A stretch of 64,000 bases of DNA from JACCXG01 sp963785755. GTDB taxonomy: Bacteria > Acidobacteriota > Vicinamibacteria > Vicinamibacterales > 2-12-FULL-66-21. Of the stretch, positions 53,187 through 62,711 are shown piece after piece. Position 1 is the stretch's first letter, and the number at the start of each line of letters is the position of its first letter. Where the stretch lies: positions 62,001 to 126,000 of the forward strand of contig CAWAXG010000013.1 in assembly GCA_963785755.1 (NCBI GenBank), read 5' to 3'. Below the pieces are notes generated by a model. The model searched no databases and had not been told where the DNA came from. It saw nothing but the letters and a program-made list of their open reading frames with translations. A program made the translations under genes and the position numbers.

Positions 53187-55464
53187 TTAGCGTCGTTCGC
53201 GTATGACGAACATAAACGACCCATCCGGGCGTGGGACTCGTTCGACGTAGAAGCGCTGGCGCGGTTCTGGCGCTTGCGCGCGGAGGGATGAAGGCGTGAA
53301 CGCCGCCGGTTGCATCGCGGCATCGACGAGCGGCGTGTTCGTCGTAACGACGCGTCTCGCTGGATCGTGGAGCTGGCAGATCTCGGGGGGAACGGCGCCG
53401 GTTGGAAAGAGATCTTCGTAGACCGTCGGCTCGGCGGGCGGGAGCGGCACGGCGGGAATCGCGTCCGGCGATGGCACGCCGCCGCTCGCCGTATCCGCTG
53501 TCCCCGTGAATCCGTTGCGCTGGGCCTCTGGGTCGTGGTTGACCGGCGACGATTCATGACAGCCGGGGCCGGCGCGCATTCCGCTGATCCGGCAGATCGC
53601 GACCTTCTCGACGTTGGCGGGCATGCGATACCACTCGGGCTTGGCCCCCTTCGTCGCGGCGCGCATGAACCTGGCCCAGGCCGGGACCGCCACGGTGCCG
53701 GCGAACCCTTCGCGCATGATCGGCGCCGGCGTATCGAGGCCGAACCAGACGCCGGTCAGCAGACGCGGCGTGTAGCCGATGAACCAGGCGTCGGCATAGT
53801 CGTCGGTCGTGCCGGTCTTGCCTCCGGCGGGGAGCGTGAACCCGGCAGCGCGGGCACGGGCCGCGGTGCCGCCGGCGATCACGTCGGACAACATGCTCGA
53901 CATGAGATAGGCGGTCGTCGGCCGGATCGCCTGCCGCCGCCGGACTTCGGCGTGCCAGATCGCCGTACCCGCCGCATCGTCCACTCTCGTGATCAATCGT
54001 GGCGTGACGACGGAGCCATCGCTCGCGAACGCGCTGTACGCCGCGGTGAGCTCGAGCAGCGTGACCTCTCCGGTGCCGAGCGCGAGCGATGGCACCATCG
54101 GCAGTGGTGAGGTGATACCCAGCCTTTCCGCGTAGTGCACCGTCGTGGTGAGGCCGACCTGCTGGAGCAGTTGTGCCGAAGCGCGGTTGCTCGAGACCTT
54201 GAGCGCACGGCGCAGCGTGTACTCATCGAGTTCGTGATCGCCATCGGGCAGCCACGCCCCTTCCGCCGCCTCAATTGGCACATCGAGATCGCGCAACAGA
54301 GTTCCCGGCGCGTAGCCGCGCTCGAGCGCTGCGGCATAGACGATCGGCTTGAACGCGGATCCGGCCTGCCGTCTCGCCTGCGTCGCCCGGTTGAAGCTGC
54401 TCTCGGCGAAATCCCGGCCTCCGACGATCGCGTACACCTCGCCGGTCTCGGGGCTCATGGCGACGAGGCTGCCCTGCAGGTTCTCGGCGGCACGGCGGCT
54501 CTTCGCGATCTCCGCGAGGCGCGACGTGATGGCCTGTTCGGCGGCGCGCTGCATCTCTGGATCGTAGGTGGAGTACACGCGCAGCCCGCCTCGCAGCACG
54601 CGATCGGATCCGAACTGGTGGAACAGCTGGCGCCGGACCTCTTCCTGGAAATAGAGCCCGGTGCCGCCGGCCGCGAACACGCCGCCGGATTTCGCGCGCG
54701 AGCCCGAGGGCATCGGCGCCGCGTGCGCGATCCGCAGCTCCTCCGCCGAAATGACGCCTTGCCGGTGCATCAGCGCGAGCACCATGTTCCGCCGCTTCGT
54801 CGCGCGCGTTGCCGACACCGACGGCGCGTCGGATGATGGAGAGCGGACGAGCGCGGCCAGCAACGCGGCCTCCTCGAGACCCAGGTCGGCGGCGGACTTG
54901 GCAAAATAGCCGCGGGCCGCGGCTTCGACACCGTAGTAGCCCTCGCCGAAATACACCGTGTTCAGAGTACTCCTCGAGGATCTGATTCTTCGAATACCGC
55001 TCCTCCAGCCGCGCGGCGATCAGCACTTCCCTAATCTTGCGTTCGTAGGTACGCACCGGCGACAGCTGTGCGGCGCGTGCCAGCTGCTGAGTAATGGTGC
55101 TGGCCCCCTGCACGATTCGCCCGGCCTTCACGTTCCGCCACGCGGCGCCGGCGATGCGGATCGGGTCGACGCCGTGATGGCTGAAGAACCGCTTGTCCTC
55201 GGCCGCGAGGATCGCCTCGACCATGTGGCGGGAGACGCCGTCGAGCGGCACCTCGAGGCGTTGTTCGACGAAGTAGGTGAAGGCAGGCCGGCCGTGCCGG
55301 TCGTAGACGACGGTCGCCTGCGGCCGCACCGCGATGTCGGCAAGCGCGCTGTCGCGATCGAGCTCACCGGCGATCGATGACGCGAGCACTGCCGCGCGCC
55401 ACAGCGTCGTCCAGATCGCGGCGGCAAGCGCGCCGACGACGAACACGAGGATGAATCGGCGCAT
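53187..55464 (-). CDS. Class A penicillin-binding protein (PBP1-type), frameshifted
   Basis: Bifunctional glycosyltransferase/transpeptidase for peptidoglycan. TM anchor (MRRFILVFVVGALAAAI), GT51 motifs AAEDKRFFSHHGVDP and GASTITQQLARAAQL; then, after one extra base at about 54966, NTVYFGEGYYGVEAAARGYF continues the same domain. Transpeptidase motifs: AGSAFKPI (catalytic Ser), SSNRAS (SxN), GGKTGTTDD (KTG). Length minus one base is exactly 759 codons. ATG 55464 is chosen because GGGAG lies eight bases upstream; ATG 55479 is the alternative. If the frameshift were real, the transpeptidase half would be lost; an assembly indel is more likely. Confidence 0.86.
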
Positions 55465-55580
55465 CCAGTCAGCTCCCATTGCTCGAATGAGCAACGGAAG
55501 TGCCAGTCACGGAAGAGGTCGATTGGTGTGGTTTGGAGTGTGAATTGCCGGCTGAGATCCGGGTCAATAGGTAAGCGGCT

Positions 55581-56432
55581 TCACACTCCCCGCACGCGTG
55601 CGTTGTGAGAGTAGAGGTTGAACCCGCCCTCACGGGCGAAGCCGAGCAGCGTGATCCCGGCCGCGGTCGCGAGGTCGATCGCCAGGCTCGACGGCGCCGA
55701 GACGGCGCAGATGAACCCGATCCCGGCGATCCATGCCTTCTGGACGATCTCGAACGACGTCCGGCCGCTGACCGCGAGCACCGCGTCGCCGAGCGGCAGC
55801 TGATCCTCGAGCAGCATCCGGCCGATCACCTTGTCGACGGCATTGTGCCGTCCGACGTCTTCGGCAAACGTCAGCGGGCGGCCGTCGGCTGAGAACAGTC
55901 CGGCGGCGTGAAGTCCGCCGGTCTCATCGAACAGGCGCTGCTCGGCCCGCAGCAGTCCCGGCAGCGCTGCCGCCGCGGTTCGCTCGATGGACCAGGAATA
56001 TCCAATCGGTGCGAGACATTTTTCCAGCGACTCGATCGTGACGCGTCCGCACAACCCGCAGGACGAGTTGGCCAGCACGTTGCGCCGCTCTTGAAGATGC
56101 CGATCGACCGTCTTCCGCGCCTCGCCCACCAGAAACACGTCGACGATGTTGTGGTACTCGGGATGGTGCGGATGCCGGCAATGTTCGACGGCGCCGAGAT
56201 CGGCTGAGGACGTCAACACGCCCTCGGACAGCAGGAATCCAGCCGCGAGATCGCGATCGCAACCCGGCGTGCGCATGATCACCGCGAAGGGTTTGCCGTG
56301 CAGCCGGACCTCGAGCGGCTCCTCGACCGCGACGGTGTCTTCCAGCCGCCCGTCATCGTCGCGGCGGTCGCGGCGGTCGCGGCGGTCGCGGCCGACGCGC
56401 GTCACCGGCACGCGGCGGAATCCTTCAGACAT
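55581..56432 (-). CDS. fdhD: FdhD sulfurtransferase for formate dehydrogenase
   Basis: 283 residues. FdhD transfers sulfur from IscS to the molybdenum cofactor of formate dehydrogenase. Motifs: EEPLEVRLHGKPFAVIMRTPG, DRDLAAGFLLSEGV, the essential CxxC in ANSSCGLCGR, FAEDVGRHNAVDKVIG, and VSGRTSFEIVQKAW. A short Arg-Asp tract (RDRRDRRDRRDDD) near the start comes from tandem GTCGCGGCG units. ATG 56432 lies 5 bases after a strong hairpin (56438-56460). No formate dehydrogenase gene is in the window. Confidence 0.94.
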   Translation of the reverse strand: MSEGFRRVPVTRVGRDRRDRRDRRDDDGRLEDTVAVEEPLEVRLHGKPFAVIMRTPGCDRDLAAGFLLSEGVLTSSADLGAVEHCRHPHHPEYHNIVDVFLVGEARKTVDRHLQERRNVLANSSCGLCGRVTIESLEKCLAPIGYSWSIERTAAAALPGLLRAEQRLFDETGGLHAAGLFSADGRPLTFAEDVGRHNAVDKVIGRMLLEDQLPLGDAVLAVSGRTSFEIVQKAWIAGIGFICAVSAPSSLAIDLATAAGITLLGFAREGGFNLYSHNARVRGV

Positions 56433-56437
56433 TCTTT

Positions 56438-56460
56438 TCCGGGGGACTTCGTCCCCCGGA
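56438..56460 (-). promoter_or_regulatory. Strong hairpin immediately before the fdhD start
   Basis: TCCGGGGGAC-TTC-GTCCCCCGGA is a perfect 10-bp stem with a 3-base loop, five bases upstream of the fdhD ATG. In the mRNA it would cover the ribosome binding site region. There is no U-run, so it is not a typical terminator. It may be a repeat (it continues with a C-rich block to about 56560) or a translational control site. Confidence 0.6.
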
Positions 56461-56538
56461 CCCCCTTACACGCGCGCTCGCCGGGGCCCCATGCCCCGCT
56501 CCGCTTGCGTGGCTCGTTCGCTGCGCTCACTCGCTGCT

Positions 56539-57495
56539 CTAACGCACACAAGAAAGTGCGATCCTACTCCCACCGTTCAGATACGTCTGGCCCAGGAGCC
56601 AGGCATCGTCGAGCACGCTGGCATGGTGCCGTACCAGCGTCAGCGGCACAACCAGGGGGACGATCCCGCGCCGGTATTCGCCAATCCGTGCCGTGAGTTC
56701 CCTCGCAGCGGCCGCATCGATCCGCTTCTGCAGATGTCCCGCGATCTGCCGCAACACCGCGGTGTGACGCGAGGGATTCGACGGGACGGCCAGCGCCTGC
56801 ATGAATCCGCGCTCGTATTCCTGGCGGACCTGCGGGCGTCCGCCGGGCGACGCAATCACGCGGCCGAGCGCGTCGTACGCGACGCCGGAATGCGACTGCA
56901 GCGTGAGGCGCTGGGCCTGGTGGAATTCCCGGAGCGCGGCCCGCGTCCATTTCCCGTCGAACAGCCGGCGCAGCCGCTGATATGCGAACACGCGCTCGAT
57001 GAAGTTCTCGCGAAGTCTCGGATCGGACAGGCGGCCCTCGTCCTCGACCGGCAGGTTCGGGAAGAACTTCATCAGGGCATCGGCGAACAGCCCGCGGCCA
57101 TCGGGCTCGGCGCTGCCGTCTGCGCCTGCGATCTTCACGCGCTCCATGCCGCAACTCGGCGAGTTCTTCTTGAGCACGTAGCCGGACAGACGCTCCGCGG
57201 CAAGCTCGCGCAGCCGGCCTCGCGCCCACGCCGTCATGTTCCGCGTGTGATCCAGGCCGGTGTTGACGGTCAGCATCCGCACACGTCCATCGCGCGAGCG
57301 GACGAGCCGCACCGGCTCGCGTGGCGTGCCCATGCCGACCTCGACTTCCGGGCAGACGCGAACCCACTCGACGTGCGGCGAGAGAATCCCGGTCAGAAAC
57401 GGATCGCGCTTGTGGCCGCCGTCGAACCTGACTTCATCACCGAGCAGGCACGCGGAGATGCCGAGACGGGGCCGTTCCTCAGCTGACGCTTCCAA
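56539..57495 (-). CDS. DUF523 and DUF1722 domain protein
   Basis: 318 residues, the usual fused length. The N-terminal DUF523 part reads LGISACLLGDEVRFDGGHKRDPFL, then WVRVCPEVEVGMGTPREPVRL and KKNSPSCGMERVKI with conserved cysteines; the C-terminal DUF1722 part reads NFIERVFAYQRLRRLFDGKW and FHQAQRLTLQSHSGVAYDALG. A role in cyanate/thiouridine-type sulfur chemistry has been suggested for relatives, but is unproven. The start appears to be TTG 57495 with no other in-frame option. It lies 33 bases after the RidA gene, likely the same operon. Confidence 0.88.
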   Translation of the reverse strand: MEASAEERPRLGISACLLGDEVRFDGGHKRDPFLTGILSPHVEWVRVCPEVEVGMGTPREPVRLVRSRDGRVRMLTVNTGLDHTRNMTAWARGRLRELAAERLSGYVLKKNSPSCGMERVKIAGADGSAEPDGRGLFADALMKFFPNLPVEDEGRLSDPRLRENFIERVFAYQRLRRLFDGKWTRAALREFHQAQRLTLQSHSGVAYDALGRVIASPGGRPQVRQEYERGFMQALAVPSNPSRHTAVLRQIAGHLQKRIDAAAARELTARIGEYRRGIVPLVVPLTLVRHHASVLDDAWLLGQTYLNGGSRIALSCVR

Positions 57496-57528
57496 CGGAC
57501 TGTGTGAATCGCAAGGTTGACGGTGCCG

Positions 57529-58623
57529 TCATCCGACGACCGCGGTCAGCATGATCTCCACCAGCCCGTCGTCCACGACCAGCGGCGTGCCGATCGTCGT
57601 GCGGGCGGGGAACCTGCCGGTCGGATGGAAGAAGAACTCACGGTACGGGTGATTCATCGCCGCGAGATACGACACATCCTTCAGGAAGACGGTGGATTCC
57701 ACGACATCAGCCGGGGACGCGCCGGCAGCCTCGAGCGTCCTGCGGAGCCGCACCAGCGTCTCGCGCGTCTGCGCTTCGACGTTTCCAGCCGTCTCCGGCG
57801 AGTTGCCCAGCGCACCCGAAAGGTACAGCCGCTTACCCGCACGAATCGCCGGACTGATGGGGATGCCCGGGGGCGGTGTGCCGATCGCTTCGCGGGGCGA
57901 AGACGTGGCGGTGAAGGTCATTTCCACGAGGAAGTCCGGACCGGCGAGGCCGCACTTGACGGTGGCGCGGGCCGGAGGAGCGTTGGTGAAGTACTGGCGA
58001 TACGCCTCGTTCATCCCGGCGAAATTCGACGCATCGGTCAGATAGACGCGAGTGCTGACGACATTGTCGAACGTCAGCCCTGCGGCCTCGAGCAGCTCCG
58101 CCGCGTTCTCCATGACCGCGCGTGTCTGCACGCTGATGTCGCCGGCAACCGCGGAGTTGTCCCGCCCCTTGCGGGGCACCAGGCCCGAGAGGAACACGGC
58201 GTCGCCGCTCCGAATCGCATAGCTGTAGGGATTCGGCGACTTCATCCAGCCCTTGGGATGGATGACCGCGCGTTCGCCTCCGCGCGGCGCCGCGATCATC
58301 GTGATCTCGACGAGCGCGTCCGGCGCAACGAGGCTCGCGATGACGGTGGTCCGCGCCGGCGGGTCGCCGGGCCAGAACGTCCGGTACGCGGCGTTCATGG
58401 CCTGAAAGTGGGCTGCGGTCGTGAGGAACACGGTGACCGACAGGACGTCATCGAGCGACGAGCCGGCCGCCGCGAGCACGGTCTGCAGCCGTTCGATGAC
58501 CTGTCGGGTCTGCGCGCCGACGTCGCCCGTGCCGGCGATCGCTCCGCTGTCATCACGAGCGAGGACTCCGGACAGATAGATCAACCCGCCAGCATTGACC
58601 GAAGGACTGTAAGGATCGGCCAT
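57529..58623 (-). CDS. Three RidA domains fused in one protein
   Basis: 364 residues comprising three consecutive RidA/YjgF domains: 1-115 (YSPSVNAGGLIYLSGVLARD, QTRQVIERLQTVLAAAG, ARTTVIASLVAPDALVEI), 125-240 (YSYAIRSGDAVFLSGLVPRK, QTRAVMENAAELLEAAG, ARATVKCGLAGPDFLVEM), 250-364 (ISPAIRAGKRLYLSGALGN, QTRETLVRLRRTLEAAG, ARTTIGTPLVVDDGLVEI). RidA is normally a 130-residue trimer that hydrolyses reactive enamines; the catalytic Arg of the ARxT segment is present in all three, so one chain could form a pseudo-trimer. ATG 58623 shares one base with the stop of the preceding FecR-type gene. Confidence 0.9.
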   Translation of the reverse strand: MADPYSPSVNAGGLIYLSGVLARDDSGAIAGTGDVGAQTRQVIERLQTVLAAAGSSLDDVLSVTVFLTTAAHFQAMNAAYRTFWPGDPPARTTVIASLVAPDALVEITMIAAPRGGERAVIHPKGWMKSPNPYSYAIRSGDAVFLSGLVPRKGRDNSAVAGDISVQTRAVMENAAELLEAAGLTFDNVVSTRVYLTDASNFAGMNEAYRQYFTNAPPARATVKCGLAGPDFLVEMTFTATSSPREAIGTPPPGIPISPAIRAGKRLYLSGALGNSPETAGNVEAQTRETLVRLRRTLEAAGASPADVVESTVFLKDVSYLAAMNHPYREFFFHPTGRFPARTTIGTPLVVDDGLVEIMLTAVVG

Positions 58624-59651
58624 CACCACTTCTTCTTGAAAAGCCGCCACCAGGTCGACACGTCCACGCCGAGCGCATCCCACCATTGGTTGAGCCCGGC
58701 CGCATTGCCATTCAGGATGGCCTCGCGCGTGACGCCTGCAGGCGGAGGCACCAGTGCCGCCAGCCGATCGTATACGCGGTTGCGCTCCTCCCCGCTGACC
58801 CGCGTGAGGAGATGCCAGAGCGTCATGGCATCGCGCCGGCGCGCCGTCGAAAGCACCAGCTCCAGGGCGGCGGCCCGCCCGGGATCGCCGGCAGCGCCGA
58901 AATCGAGCAGCATCAGCGCTTGACCGTAGCCTGAAGGCGCGTCCTCATAGCGCGGCGTCCCCGGTCCACGATCGGCCCGCGTGACGCACACCGCGCCTTC
59001 CGGCACGTAAGTCTCGCGGCCGTCGCGCTCGAATCCCACCCATCCGTGGGTCACCCGGAGCAGGCCTTGCCCGCCCGCGTCCACGTGAAGCGTGTAGGCG
59101 CAACCGAGGTCGACGGCAACGGCCGCCTCGGTGTTGACGTAGAAAAACTTCGGCGGCGCCCAGATGCGCGCGTGGATGGTGCCCTGGTCGAGCGCCAGGC
59201 GATGTTCGCGTCCGCCACTGGCCAGGAGCTGAACCCGCGTATTCGGCTCGACGTCGACGCTGCCAATCCGGCCAACGGCGATTCGCGCGCGTGCCGCGGC
59301 GTCCGTCACGAGCCATTCGCCCCGGCCGAGGCGGGTCTTGCCGCTCACCGCACGCCCATCGACCGACGGTATCCCGGTCACCGAACTGACGCCCCAGCTA
59401 GAGCTCGCGAACGTCGCGGCGAACCACCCGGCGGTCACCATCAGGATCACCGCGGCCGCGGCCGCCAGCCACGGCCGCAGATGGATCCCCCGGGTCGCCT
59501 GCACGCCGGGCCGCGCCGGAAGCACGGGAGCGCTGCCGGTATGGCGGAGAACCCCGAGCGCACGCTCGAGGCGCACGACCTCCGGATCGGGAGGGCCGGT
59601 GCCGTCCCACAGGTACGAGTCGTCTGGTGGTTTCTGATCCCCGTCGGTCAT
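58623..59651 (-). CDS. FecR-domain putative anti-sigma protein
   Basis: 342 residues: an N-terminal cytoplasmic segment, one transmembrane helix (WLAAAAAVILMVTAGWFAA, about 75-95), then a FecR-like domain (RLGRGEWLVTDAAARARIAVGRIGSVDVEPNTRVQLL, LDQGTIHARIWAPPKFFYVN, AVDLGCAYTLHVD). It would act on the ECF sigma factor encoded just upstream, whose gene it overlaps by 4 bases (ATGA, 59648-59651), and its own stop overlaps the triple RidA start. The signal sensed is unknown. Confidence 0.85.
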   Translation of the reverse strand: MTDGDQKPPDDSYLWDGTGPPDPEVVRLERALGVLRHTGSAPVLPARPGVQATRGIHLRPWLAAAAAVILMVTAGWFAATFASSSWGVSSVTGIPSVDGRAVSGKTRLGRGEWLVTDAAARARIAVGRIGSVDVEPNTRVQLLASGGREHRLALDQGTIHARIWAPPKFFYVNTEAAVAVDLGCAYTLHVDAGGQGLLRVTHGWVGFERDGRETYVPEGAVCVTRADRGPGTPRYEDAPSGYGQALMLLDFGAAGDPGRAAALELVLSTARRRDAMTLWHLLTRVSGEERNRVYDRLAALVPPPAGVTREAILNGNAAGLNQWWDALGVDVSTWWRLFKKKW

Positions 59652-60181
59652 CGTTCCAGCTTTTCTCGAAGCAGCTTGAACCCGCGATGCAGATTGACGC
59701 GCACCGAGGCGGGCGTGAGACCAGTCCGGTCCGCGATCTCGGGCCCGGTCAGTTCCTCGACCAGGCGGAGCACGAGCGTTTCGCGGTACGCATCCGGCAG
59801 CGTCCGGACGATCGCCAGCAGCCGGCGCGCTTCCGCGCGCTCGGCGGTCACGTCGTGGGCCGCGAGATCCCCGGGCAGTTCGACGACATCCGGAGTGCGC
59901 CGGTGAAAATCCGTCGCGCGGTTCCGGGCAATCATCGTCAGCCACCCGCCGAATGCGGCCGGCTCACGGAGGGTCGCCAGGCGGTTCCATGCGGTCAGGA
60001 ACACGTCCTGGACCAGATCCTCGACATCCGCGCTGGGAACGCGGGCCAGCAGCACGCCATGAATGACGCGGGCATACCGATCGTACAAAAGGCCGAACGC
60101 CGCCTGATCGCCGGTCTGCGCCCCGCGTACGAGCTCGGCATCCGCGGCCGCGTGCGACGGCGAGAACCGCGTGACCGTCAT
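59648..60181 (-). CDS. RNA polymerase sigma factor, ECF type
   Basis: 177 residues with region 2 (FGLLYDRYARVIHGVLLARV, DVEDLVQDVFLTAWNRLATL) and region 4 (TLPDAYRETLVLRLVEELTGPEIADRTGLTPASVRVNLHRGFKLL), the normal ECF size. ATG 60181 is chosen because the upstream extension is Arg-rich and not sigma-like. It starts a translationally coupled unit with FecR-type and triple-RidA genes, so the likely target is its own operon promoter. Confidence 0.92.
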   Translation of the reverse strand: MTVTRFSPSHAAADAELVRGAQTGDQAAFGLLYDRYARVIHGVLLARVPSADVEDLVQDVFLTAWNRLATLREPAAFGGWLTMIARNRATDFHRRTPDVVELPGDLAAHDVTAERAEARRLLAIVRTLPDAYRETLVLRLVEELTGPEIADRTGLTPASVRVNLHRGFKLLREKLER

Positions 60182-60463
60182 CGGCGCCAGAGACACCTGG
60201 AGGCGGCCGACGACACTCCCTCCGGCCTGAAAGACGCGCGCCCTGGCGGCTGTGTTAACCGCACGGCTCAAGCGCAAACGGAACATGCAACGGTGTAAAC
60301 GTGGACGGCAGCTCATCCGAATGAGTCGACTCCGCACGCGGACCTCATGACGCAGGGCGCCGTAGGCAGGCCTTCGCCTTTCGGAGCCTGGTCAGGCCTG
60401 TCGAACGACCTCCAGCCCTTGCCCTTCATCGTACAATTCTTCATCTCCCCGGAGGGACTCTCA

Positions 60464-61444
60464 ATGAATCGCATGCAGAACTGGTGTGTGCTCGTCGTGA
60501 TCTGCGTTGCCGCCGCGGCTGGATCCGTGAATGCCGATGTCAAGACTCGGGACAAGACCCAAGTGAAGTTCGAAGGCATGCTCGGACGAATGGTGGGGAT
60601 GTTCGGCGGCAAGGCCGCCAAGGACGGCGTGCTGACGAGCCACGCGGTGAAAGGTGACAGGAAGATCGAGCTCATGGGCGACGTCAACGGGCGCATCATC
60701 GACCTCAAAGAGGAGAAGGTCTACGAACTGGATCTGAAGAAGAAGACCTACGAGGTGACAACCTTCGCGGACCTCCGCCGGCGGATGCAGGAAGCGCGCG
60801 AACAGGCCGAAAAAGCCCAGCGCGAGGCGCCCAAAGAGGAACGGCCCCAGGATGATTCGGGGAAGCCGGCGCGCGAGATGGAGTTCGATTTCGACGTCAA
60901 GGAGACCGGACAGACGAGGACGATCGCCGGCCACAACGCGCGTGAGGTCATCATGACCGTCGTCATGCGCGAAAAGGGCAAGACGCTCGAAGAAAGCGGC
61001 GGCGTGGTCCTGACGTCGAACTCCTGGATGGGTCCCGCCATTCCGGCGATGAAGGAGTTCGCGGAGTTCGAGATGCGCTACTGGAAGGCGATCGCGCCGG
61101 AAGCCGCAGGCATCTCGCCGGAGCAGATGGCTGCCGTGATGGCGATGTATCCGCTGCTCGGGAAGGCCATGGAGCGGATGAAAGCGGAAGGCACGAAGCT
61201 GGAAGGCACTCCCCTCGCCTCGACCGTCACCTTCGAAGGGGTGAAGAGCAAGGAAGCCATGGACCAGCAGGGTCAGCAGAGCAGCGGCGGCGGACTCGGC
61301 GGCATGCTGGCTCGCCGGATGGTGAAGCAGGACACCAAGCCTCGCACGCTGGTCTTCACGACTAACCACGAAATGCTGGAAATCTCGACCGCGGTCGGCG
61401 GCACGGAGCTCGACATCCCGGCCGGCTTCAAGGAGAAGAAGTAG
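60464..61444 (+). CDS. Secreted protein of unknown function (DUF4412-like)
   Basis: 326 residues with a signal peptide (WCVLVVICVAAAAGSVNADV). Body features: TRDKTQVKFEGMLGRMVGMFGGKAAKDG, EEKVYELDLKKKTYEVTTFADLR, a Glu/Lys/Arg-rich stretch, TRTIAGHNAREVIMTVVMRE, and an ending LEISTAVGGTELDIPAGFKEK. This resembles periplasmic or lipid-binding DUF4412-type proteins, with low certainty. ATG 60464 has GGAGG eight bases upstream. It is divergent from the sigma operon and its 3' end overlaps the next gene by 17 bases, convergent. Confidence 0.7.
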   Translation: MNRMQNWCVLVVICVAAAAGSVNADVKTRDKTQVKFEGMLGRMVGMFGGKAAKDGVLTSHAVKGDRKIELMGDVNGRIIDLKEEKVYELDLKKKTYEVTTFADLRRRMQEAREQAEKAQREAPKEERPQDDSGKPAREMEFDFDVKETGQTRTIAGHNAREVIMTVVMREKGKTLEESGGVVLTSNSWMGPAIPAMKEFAEFEMRYWKAIAPEAAGISPEQMAAVMAMYPLLGKAMERMKAEGTKLEGTPLASTVTFEGVKSKEAMDQQGQQSSGGGLGGMLARRMVKQDTKPRTLVFTTNHEMLEISTAVGGTELDIPAGFKEKK

Positions 61445-62579
61445 CCAGGTGCGGCGGCAGGTAAATCGTGAACGTCGTGCCTTTCCCTTCTTCGCTGTCG
61501 ACGTACACACTGCCGCCGCTCTGTTTCACGATCCCGTAGACCGTCGCGAGTCCCAGGCCGGTCCCCTCGCCCTGATCCTTGGTCGTGAAGAAGGGTTCGA
61601 AGATGTGCCGCCGCACCTCTTCGGGCATGCCGACGCCCGTGTCGCTGACGGTCAGCATGACGTAATCCCCGGGCGATAGACCCGGGAGCTCACGGGCCAG
61701 CTCGGGGGCCACGATCCGGTTCTCGCTGCGAATGACGAGCGCGCCGCCTTCGGGCATCGCATCGCGCGCATTGCCGCCGAGATTCAACAGGACCTGCGCG
61801 ATCTGCCCGCGATCGACCCGGACCGGCCACAGATCCGCCGCGGGCTCGAAGGTCAACAGAATGTCCACCCCGACCATCCGCGCCAGCATCCGCTGCACGT
61901 CGTCGACCACTGCGTTCAGATCGAGCACCTGAGGCTGAATCATCGACTGACGGCTGAACGCGAGCAGCTGCCGCGTCAGCGACGCGGCGCGCTCCGCCGA
62001 GTGCTTGATCTCCTCGACATCGCGCCGTCTCGGGTCGTCGGCCTCGAACGCATCGAGCAGCAGATCGGCGTAGCCATAAATCGCCGTCAGCACGTTGTTG
62101 AAGTCGTGCGCGATGCCGCCGGCGAGGCGGCCGATGGCTTCCATCTTCTGGGCCTGACGCAGCTTGGCTTCGGTCGCGCGCAGCGTCTCCTCGGCGCGCA
62201 CCCGCTCGATCGCGTAGCGCAGCGCGCGGGAGATGTACTTGCCGTCGGTCTCGCCCTTGACGAGATAGTCCTGGGCCCCGTGCTGCACGGCCGCGAATCC
62301 CGCCTCTGCGTCATCCGCCGTCAGGACGACGATGGGGATCCCGGGAGCACTGCCGTGGATGCGTCCGATTGTTTCGAGCCCGGAGCTGTCGGGGAGATTC
62401 AGATCGAGCAGGACGGCATCGTAGCGCCGGCTGGTCAGCGACGAGGCGGCCTCCGCCAGCGTCTTGCAGCGATCGAAGTCGACGGCCGGCTTCGCGTTCC
62501 TCATCGCCGCGTGAAGGACGTGGGCGAAGAAATTGTCGTCCTCGACGAGGAGGACCTTCATCGGCTCCATTCGTGTCAT
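61428..62579 (-). CDS. Response regulator receiver fused to histidine kinase
   Basis: 383 residues. A receiver domain (1-125: KVLLVEDDNFF acidic pair, YDAVLLDLNLPDSSGL phospho-Asp, VVLTADD, DYLVKGET), then a dimerisation domain (MEAIGRLAGGIAHDFNNVLT with the phospho-His) and an ATPase domain (DRGQIAQVLLNLGGNARDAM N-box, LTVSDTGVGMPEEV G1, FFTTKDQGEGTGLGLATVYGI G2, GKGTTFTIYLP). No sensor or membrane part: this is a cytoplasmic kinase fed by another protein through its receiver. It is convergent with the secreted protein by 17 bases. Confidence 0.92.
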   Translation of the reverse strand: MTRMEPMKVLLVEDDNFFAHVLHAAMRNAKPAVDFDRCKTLAEAASSLTSRRYDAVLLDLNLPDSSGLETIGRIHGSAPGIPIVVLTADDAEAGFAAVQHGAQDYLVKGETDGKYISRALRYAIERVRAEETLRATEAKLRQAQKMEAIGRLAGGIAHDFNNVLTAIYGYADLLLDAFEADDPRRRDVEEIKHSAERAASLTRQLLAFSRQSMIQPQVLDLNAVVDDVQRMLARMVGVDILLTFEPAADLWPVRVDRGQIAQVLLNLGGNARDAMPEGGALVIRSENRIVAPELARELPGLSPGDYVMLTVSDTGVGMPEEVRRHIFEPFFTTKDQGEGTGLGLATVYGIVKQSGGSVYVDSEEGKGTTFTIYLPPHLATSSP

Positions 62580-62711
62580 GGGCGAGCCTCGCGTTCGCCA
62601 AGGCGCATGTTACGCCAACTCGCCCGGCACCTCGCGGATGACAGCCGGACGGTGACCCGAGTCGAAGGCCTGGGGAGGTATAGTCTTCGGGCACATCCGT
62701 CAGGAGGAGCG

